NCBI GenBank assembly: GCA_964556665.1
Contig: CAZKXU010000017.1
Location: 1 to 44,470 of the forward strand
DNA from: CAZKXU01 sp964556665
GTDB lineage: Bacteria; Bdellovibrionota_C; UBA2361; CAZKXU01
Direction of reading: 5' to 3'
DNA: 44,470 bases
The position numbers and the translations under genes are program-made. This document shows, piece by piece, positions 39,701-44,470 of the stretch. The notes beneath the pieces were generated by a model that had not been told where the DNA came from, did no database searches, and was given only the letters and a program-made list of their open reading frames with translations. Within the stretch, counting starts at the first letter, position 1. Each line of letters begins with the position of its first letter.

Positions 39701-41767
39701 TTAACCTTTACGCTGAAGCCAGTTATATGCCAATCGTACTATACTGATATATTCTGACTGACTTAGTAATTGTTGTGCATAAAATTGTGTCATTCTGCCT
39801 GAATTTACAAGCGCAGAAAAACCTGTCTCTGCTACAAAAGTATCAAACGGATGAAATTTATCTTGCCCAGTTGCGCGTCTATGTCTGAGCCAACGCTCAC
39901 TAGCATTTGGAGAATATGTAGGCATTGGGTACTGCTCTAGGACTGTTTTCGGATCGATTTCGACAGGCACTGCTTCAAACCCTAAAAGTGGCATCGAAGC
40001 TTGTTGGAGCTCATCAATGCCAGAATATCCGACTTTACGAACCCTCTCATCAAAATGTCGTGTAAATATTGAAAAAAGATTTTTAAGATTATTACATTCC
40101 GCTATCGTAGGCCTAGCCTGTACCTGTGCTAATAACTCAGGCGCTATTATACAACATAGATCGGTTAAGGCTAGATCCTTGGGTGTATCATAAAATCCGT
40201 GTCGAAAAGCGAGCTCCTGTACTATATAGAATGCGCGTGAGCGATCTTTGCTGAGAAGAAGCCGCAGCGCAGTTAGTCCCAGTCTTTCAATTAGAATAGG
40301 TGGCTCCAACGGCAGGTCGCGAAAAACGTTTACCGCCTCCTCGACCGACTGAATAGCACACCATGCTTGAGCCCTAGCTTCAATAGTAGCTGCTGTGCGG
40401 GCTGCGATTACGACCTGCTCCTGCTCTTTTGGACTATGACAAGAGAAGAGCAAGTCTTCCTGGCCTATTACCTCTCTATTCCTAAAAGTATCAATTAGCA
40501 CTGCAGGAATTGAACTGAATGTTACTATTCCGCTATTAACTGCACTCTTTAATAGCTCTGCAAATCCAAACTGAGTAACCTTGTCAGGAGAAGAGATACA
40601 TTCACCTAGAAGAATGCCAGAGCTTTGAGGAGGAAGTGCAACAGCTCCATAAATGCGTGGGTCAAAAAAAAGTCTTATAATTGCTTGAAATATTCGACTC
40701 TTCATCTGTGAACTAAGCAATGAATATAGATCTTCTCCCGGCACAGCATACTCTCTTTCTAACATCTGTCGAACTGATCCGACATGTTTGGAATGCTCAC
40801 CTGACACAGCAATGAGCGCTGCAATACTTAAAAGCTTGGCAGTTCTGTCCTGTTCTCTGCTGACCATTCCTTTGAGTAGCGTTGCTAATTCTTGATCTGG
40901 CGATCCAAGCTCTGATATCTCCAGCAACCCTAGAAGCTTATCCTCAGAGTTCAAGCGTTCTGTCAGATGACATAGCTCTACAATTTGATCCTTCCTCTCC
41001 TCTCCGCTGCACACTGTTAATGCGCGATGCCAAACCTCCTCAATCCCCGGAGCTAGCGCTAGCATCGGCCCTTGAGGATCCGGTTTTAGCCTGTTCTTTA
41101 AATGTTGCCATGAATGTTCAGCTAGCCGTTTTGCAAGAGCTTGATCCTGCTCTGTTTCTACTACAACCGCCATCAATTCCAGTGACTCCATGCGTCCTAA
41201 TGCACTGACATTTGGATCGGTAGCTATAACGTTAAGCGTTTCATAGATAAATATACCAGGGAATTTACAGAACGGCAGCGCCTTACGTGCCAGAGCTCTC
41301 CTTGACTCATCTCCAGAGATCAAAGAGCTTAGCACAGCAGTTCCAATTGGTACGAAATCACCGTTGTAATCCCCCTTGGCAAGTCTGTCTAATTGGTCAA
41401 GTGATAGTTCAAGGGGCTTCTGCAACTCTGAATCCCTTAGAGCATCGGCTGCTGCCAAGCATAGCTTCGGTTCAGGAGAAGATCTGCTTGCTAAAATCAC
41501 CTGCTCTGCTAGTTTCGAACTCTTCCAAATTAATTCCAGTACTTGAACAGCAGCAATCCGCACCTCAACTGAGTTGTCCATCAAAGCATGGGCGCTAATC
41601 AGGGAGATCTGAGATTCTGTTAAGTTTTGTGTTGATTTTATAAGTATGGATAGTCCACCTTTACGGGCTGCTGGATCTTTCTCTTTTAATAGCCCCAAAG
41701 CGATCTCAGGTGTAACTGATGGCGCTTGATAAGGTGCATTGCGAGTACCGTGTATAGGACTATTCAT
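39701..41767 (-). CDS. HEAT/ARM-like helical repeat protein
   Basis: A 688-residue protein of repeated alpha-helical pairs. Early repeats read like HEAT units (DNSVEVRIAAVQVLELIWKSS, then PEPKLCLAAADALRDSE and DESRRALARKALPF). No signal peptide, membrane segment or catalytic motif is visible. Such proteins are binding scaffolds. It stands alone on the minus strand between NfeD and the antiporter gene. The partner is unknown. The fold class is likely; the family is not recognised. Confidence 0.8.
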   Translation of the reverse strand: MNSPIHGTRNAPYQAPSVTPEIALGLLKEKDPAARKGGLSILIKSTQNLTESQISLISAHALMDNSVEVRIAAVQVLELIWKSSKLAEQVILASRSSPEPKLCLAAADALRDSELQKPLELSLDQLDRLAKGDYNGDFVPIGTAVLSSLISGDESRRALARKALPFCKFPGIFIYETLNVIATDPNVSALGRMESLELMAVVVETEQDQALAKRLAEHSWQHLKNRLKPDPQGPMLALAPGIEEVWHRALTVCSGEERKDQIVELCHLTERLNSEDKLLGLLEISELGSPDQELATLLKGMVSREQDRTAKLLSIAALIAVSGEHSKHVGSVRQMLEREYAVPGEDLYSLLSSQMKSRIFQAIIRLFFDPRIYGAVALPPQSSGILLGECISSPDKVTQFGFAELLKSAVNSGIVTFSSIPAVLIDTFRNREVIGQEDLLFSCHSPKEQEQVVIAARTAATIEARAQAWCAIQSVEEAVNVFRDLPLEPPILIERLGLTALRLLLSKDRSRAFYIVQELAFRHGFYDTPKDLALTDLCCIIAPELLAQVQARPTIAECNNLKNLFSIFTRHFDERVRKVGYSGIDELQQASMPLLGFEAVPVEIDPKTVLEQYPMPTYSPNASERWLRHRRATGQDKFHPFDTFVAETGFSALVNSGRMTQFYAQQLLSQSEYISIVRLAYNWLQRKG

Positions 41768-41855
41768 AGTGACTATAACCTTATTTTTGCATAGTACAGT
41801 GTGTTAAGGAAACGTCTTCTGCGCATTTTGAGCAGTTACTGAGGAACCTGCTAGC

Positions 41856-43211
41856 TTATCGAATTAATTGAAAAAGAATACAATTAATAATAGTTGGCAG
41901 CAGCGCGCCAAGGAATAGCTTTAGAGGCGCAATGCCTCCCGGAAAAAACTTCGAAAGAATGGCATTTCCGGCAGGATTAGGAGCATTTGCTATAATAGTT
42001 AGCCCTCCTCCGCTAACAGCACCTGCAACAACTGCATATTTCATCTCCTCAGATAAATTCGGTACAAGTGTTGCTAAATATGTAATCGCTGCATTGTCAT
42101 TAAAGGCGGTGAGGAGCACGGCTGCACTGAAAAGCTCAAGATCCTGCAACCTTAGAAGGAGTGGCTCAATCCACCAACCTTGGAGTCCTCCATGTAGCAC
42201 TAGTCCGGCTAAAAATAAGCCAACTAACAGTGGACCACGCAGGATTAAGCGATCTTGGTACTGAGTGGTAGCTTCAAGAAACGCAATAAAGAATAAAAAG
42301 CCAAAAACTAACAGGTTTGGATGGTGTGCATTAGTCACTGTCCATACGAGAAATATAAGGTGAATCATAATAATCCAAGCCGGAATGTGGTGCTTCTTAG
42401 TATCTGCTGTATGGCTCTGACTCACCAATTTGAGCGTTTTAAACTCGGCTTTAAAGATTGTTAGCAGGACAAGATTAGTTATTACAATCGCCAGAGTTGC
42501 TTTCCATCCAAAATTAATGAAGAGATCAAAGCTATTCCACCCCCACCTGCTTGCAACCATAAGAACAGGCGGAGCCGCAAAGTGAGTTAATGTTCCCCCC
42601 ACGGAGATATTTACAAACAAAGCCCCTACTGTTGCATAGGAAAGCCATTTCCCAGGCTTAAGGTTATAAAAAAATCTTGCTAGAAGCAGCGCGGAAATGG
42701 TCATAGAGGCGGGCTCAGTAATTAAAGATCCTAGTAGCGGACCGACAGTAAGAATCGCAAACCACCAAGCAGCTGGAGTGCCTCTGCCTAATTTTGCCAG
42801 TTTCTCAATCATCTTTTCGGCAAAAAGCATGACGGGGCGTGTTGCAGCAATAGACATTATGACAACTACAAAGACTGGTTCATTAAAACTTACTCCATGC
42901 TCAACATATTCTGTTATTGTGCCCCAGCCCTTGGCAAACCAAAGCAGAAGAAAGAGCGGGATTAGCCAGATACCAAAGACTGCTTCAATCTCACCGAAAT
43001 AATGCAGAATTACAGCCTTAGAGCTGCGAGGGTCATGTTTTTTTGCAAGTTTTAAAAACTTTGGCGCAATAAATGTGTGAATAATTGCGCAGAAAAAAAT
43101 GATAGTTGCAACCAAGTTAATGGGCTCAATGCTGGCACGTTGAATCAAGACCTGAAACAGCGAATTGACAGTGCTATCATTGTAGCTATTTAGTGCTGGT
43201 GGAAAGTTCAT
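41856..43211 (-). CDS. putative Na+/H+ antiporter
   Basis: A 451-residue polytopic membrane protein with about 11 to 12 hydrophobic segments across its length. It fits the putative Na+/H+ antiporter family (Na_H_antiport_2 type): N-terminal FFCAIIHTFIAPKFL, the LITEPASMTISALLLARFF segment, and FNDNAAITYLATLVPNL and ANAPNPAGNAILSKFFPGGIAPL near the C-terminus. The DNAA and ANAPNPAG segments are typical transport-site features of related ion transporters. It lies 26 bp downstream of the unknown gene at 43238-43927 and is probably co-transcribed with it. Confidence 0.88.
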   Translation of the reverse strand: MNFPPALNSYNDSTVNSLFQVLIQRASIEPINLVATIIFFCAIIHTFIAPKFLKLAKKHDPRSSKAVILHYFGEIEAVFGIWLIPLFLLLWFAKGWGTITEYVEHGVSFNEPVFVVVIMSIAATRPVMLFAEKMIEKLAKLGRGTPAAWWFAILTVGPLLGSLITEPASMTISALLLARFFYNLKPGKWLSYATVGALFVNISVGGTLTHFAAPPVLMVASRWGWNSFDLFINFGWKATLAIVITNLVLLTIFKAEFKTLKLVSQSHTADTKKHHIPAWIIMIHLIFLVWTVTNAHHPNLLVFGFLFFIAFLEATTQYQDRLILRGPLLVGLFLAGLVLHGGLQGWWIEPLLLRLQDLELFSAAVLLTAFNDNAAITYLATLVPNLSEEMKYAVVAGAVSGGGLTIIANAPNPAGNAILSKFFPGGIAPLKLFLGALLPTIINCILFQLIR

Positions 43212-43237
43212 TTATATTCCTGTTATTTGTAAAGATT

Positions 43238-43927
43238 TTATGTTTTGACAGATAAGTCCCTTAATAGATTAAAGGCTAGAGAGCACTCTAAGGTGTCTGC
43301 TAGCTTTTCGAGAAATTGATCCTTAAGCAGCGGCCTTTCATTCCTTAATTTCATCCGTTCCTGTACTATTCTTAAGCGCAGCTCTCCCGGCTTTGCATCA
43401 ATAAGCAGCCGTTCTGTAACCTCTGGTGCAAAGCCAAGCATAGAGGTGAAAATGTTACTTTTAAAAAATTCAAAGCCTAAACGTAGGAGGTCTACGCTGA
43501 GGTCCGGATAGCTTGAAAATGTATATAGCTTAAAATCAGGGGGCAGATCTCCGTAGCGCGTCTCTTTGCATGAATGTTTAATATGATGATTACCTACGAA
43601 TTCTGCAAATTCACTTTCGACGGTCAAGCAAAACTCTATAGCATCTTGATCCTCTGGGGAGAGATGTCCTCTTATATAGATCAGTTCATACCCTCTTGGT
43701 TTCCATTCGACTGGAATAGTATCGACTAGCAATAGGTTAGGATCTCTGCCTTTAAGATCTATGACTTGCTGTCCTGCTAGTATTTCTAACGGCACCATCT
43801 TTTGCACAAGCAATCGTGTGAACGCGGTCAAATTTTCGCCGGAGACAGCGCCACTAAGGTTATACTCTCCCTCCCAGCCCCATGGAATTAATGTGCGGGC
43901 TGTCTTGAATTGTGAGGTAAATATCAT
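43238..43927 (-). CDS. hypothetical protein
   Basis: A 229-residue protein that I do not recognise. It has no signal peptide or membrane segment, is of mixed alpha/beta character and is fairly acidic. It has a few Trp/Pro-rich spots (LIPWGWEGEYNL, TIPVEWKPRGYELIYIRG) and two Cys. It is the first gene of a two-gene unit with the antiporter (26-bp gap), so a supporting or regulatory role in ion transport is possible but not supported by any motif. Confidence 0.75.
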   Translation of the reverse strand: MIFTSQFKTARTLIPWGWEGEYNLSGAVSGENLTAFTRLLVQKMVPLEILAGQQVIDLKGRDPNLLLVDTIPVEWKPRGYELIYIRGHLSPEDQDAIEFCLTVESEFAEFVGNHHIKHSCKETRYGDLPPDFKLYTFSSYPDLSVDLLRLGFEFFKSNIFTSMLGFAPEVTERLLIDAKPGELRLRIVQERMKLRNERPLLKDQFLEKLADTLECSLAFNLLRDLSVKT

Positions 43928-44016
43928 TGGTTAGTCGATGATAGCAGATTCCTATTGGTTGCGAATAGGGAAGAGTATGGCGGGTGATCAAAGGCTAAAC
44001 GGGAACGTGCACCTTC

Positions 44017-44100
44017 TTGATTTTAACCTATGTTTTACGGTATCGTAGGGGTTGCTGGTGGCTGCCCTGGAGTGCGTACTGCGCTCGCACATGCCCCGCA
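44017..44100 (+). promoter_or_regulatory. promoter and structured leader of the small basic protein gene
   Basis: TTGATT (44017-44022) and TATCGT (44041-44046) are 18 bp apart. Downstream, GGGG (44048-44051) can pair with CCCC (44094-44097), enclosing a hairpin GTGCG (44073-44077) / CGCAC (44086-44090) and GC-rich sequence. This GC-rich fold stands out in an AT-rich surrounding and could be a regulatory leader or a small RNA. A separate TATAAT at 44109-44114 is too close to the ATG to be the main promoter unless the mRNA is nearly leaderless. Confidence 0.4.
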
Positions 44101-44129
44101 TAAACCTATATAATATTTAAGAGGATCTC

Positions 44130-44279
44130 ATGGCTTCGTGGACTAAAAAGAAAAATATCATTCGTGGAAATAAGGCTACAAAGAGAGTAGCTAAGAGAAA
44201 CAGAAAAGCTAAGCTTAGACTTCGTAAACACAGCACCTTAGCAGACATTAGAAAGATTGCAGCTAAAGGTAAGAAGTAG
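44130..44279 (+). CDS. small highly basic protein, 49 residues
   Basis: A short reading frame from ATG 44130 to TAG 44277-44279 with AGAGGA 5 bases upstream of the start. The product begins MASWTKKKNIIRG and ends IAAKGKK; about 40% of residues are Lys or Arg, with almost no acidic residues. It ends right before a repeat fragment. The composition is that of a small ribosomal or nucleoid-associated protein, but I cannot assign it to a family. The good ribosome-binding site and regular codon use support it being real. Confidence 0.72.
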   Translation: MASWTKKKNIIRGNKATKRVAKRNRKAKLRLRKHSTLADIRKIAAKGKK

Positions 44280-44283
44280 GCGA

Positions 44284-44297
44284 ACTGGGACCGCGGG
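44284..44297. repeat. truncated copy of the GGGACCGCGG repeat
   Basis: ACTGGGACCGCGGG matches the left arm of the palindrome at 14736 exactly, then the match ends. No inverted partner follows before the window ends. Confidence 0.6.
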
Positions 44298-44308
44298 GAC
44301 GCGTCTGG

Positions 44309-44369
44309 GCAGTGCACTGCTAACAGGCAGCGTAAGATTGATCCTAAATCCGGCAGTTGCCGGATTTAG
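44309..44369. repeat. two small palindromes near the right end
   Basis: GCAGTGCACTGC (44309-44320) is a perfect 12-bp palindrome. CTAAATCCGGCA (44344-44355) pairs with TGCCGGATTTAG (44358-44369) in a near-continuous stem, possibly the terminator of the small basic protein gene. Apart from these and the repeat fragment, 44280-44470 shows no gene. Confidence 0.55.
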
Positions 44370-44453
44370 TTCACCTAGACCTCCTCCAAATAAGTTTTTT
44401 CACGTCTAGCATCACATATTGCTGCGGATTTCCTCCTTCCGAGGCGTGCCAAT

Positions 44454-44470
44454 CTGGGGCAACGCTGCGC
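44454..44470. repeat. 17-bp terminal direct repeat, right copy
   Basis: Identical to positions 1-17; see the left copy. Confidence 0.8.

Noticed and set aside
1..44470. Idea that the window is a complete circular plasmid, from its identical ends
   Set aside because: It carries single-copy essential genes (alaS, prfB, the F1 ATP synthase genes) and no replication initiator; a repeat or assembly overlap is simpler.

Overview
The window looks like a piece of a bacterial chromosome of moderate GC from a Gram-negative lineage related to the classical Deltaproteobacteria. This rests on the order parA - parB - bactofilin - atpX - atpF - atpH - atpA - atpG - atpD - atpC, which established knowledge places in Geobacter-like genomes, with the F0 a and c genes elsewhere. 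No rRNA or intact tRNA gene is visible, so finer placement is not possible. The many single-copy housekeeping genes (alaS, prfB, the F1 ATP synthase genes, ruvX, ybeY) argue against a plasmid, although the first and last 17 bases of the window are identical.

Layout. 1-2115: an ATPase gene behind a promoter framed by two dyad repeats, then a gene-poor stretch with a repeat fragment and a decayed tRNA-like 3' end. 2116-5390 (minus): ruvX - mltG - a large Lys/Glu-rich membrane protein. 5444-8229 (plus): an M23 peptidase and an Fe-S RNA (uracil-5-)methyltransferase. 8230-11900 is an accessory island: an AAA/DUF4143 ATPase, palindromes, an orphan minus-strand gene, a small gene bracketed by inverted repeats and a CBS-domain protein. 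It is closed by a degraded second copy of the 3' end of the methyltransferase gene. 12064-18235 (plus): alaS, phoH, a 7TM-HD phosphodiesterase and ybeY. 18395-21300: a very acidic unknown protein and a second DUF4143 ATPase, each with its own promoter. 21392-22887 (minus): a CDGSH protein and a GAF histidine kinase. 22952-25265 (plus): prfB with a programmed +1 frameshift, then an alpha-oxoamine-synthase-like protein that lacks the catalytic lysine. 25277-25687 (minus): a lone response regulator. 25841-34726: three parS sites, parAB, bactofilin and seven ATP synthase genes. 34802-38172 (plus): a GspE/PilB-like ATPase, an RppH-type Nudix hydrolase and a secreted HExxH lipoprotein. 38255-43927 (minus): a stomatin/NfeD pair, a helical-repeat protein, an antiporter and an unknown protein. 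44130-44279: a 49-residue very basic protein behind a structured leader.

How it fits together. The parS cluster marks the segregation centre, which usually lies near the replication origin. Cell-envelope genes (MltG, M23 peptidase, bactofilin) and translation or RNA-maturation genes (AlaRS, RF2, YbeY, RNA methyltransferase, RppH) dominate the core. Interspersed palindromes with a shared GGGACCGCGG core sit between core genes.

Most interesting observations: (1) the lysine-less oxoamine synthase, whose changed active-site positions recall the non-catalytic LCB1 subunit of eukaryotic serine palmitoyltransferase; (2) three P-loop ATPase genes with DxnExK-tailed C-termini, each with its own unrelated dyads on or beside the promoter, suggesting autoregulation; (3) the inverted-repeat-bounded small-gene unit inside the accessory island, next to a methyltransferase remnant that may record how the island arose; (4) a parS site inside the first codons of parA.
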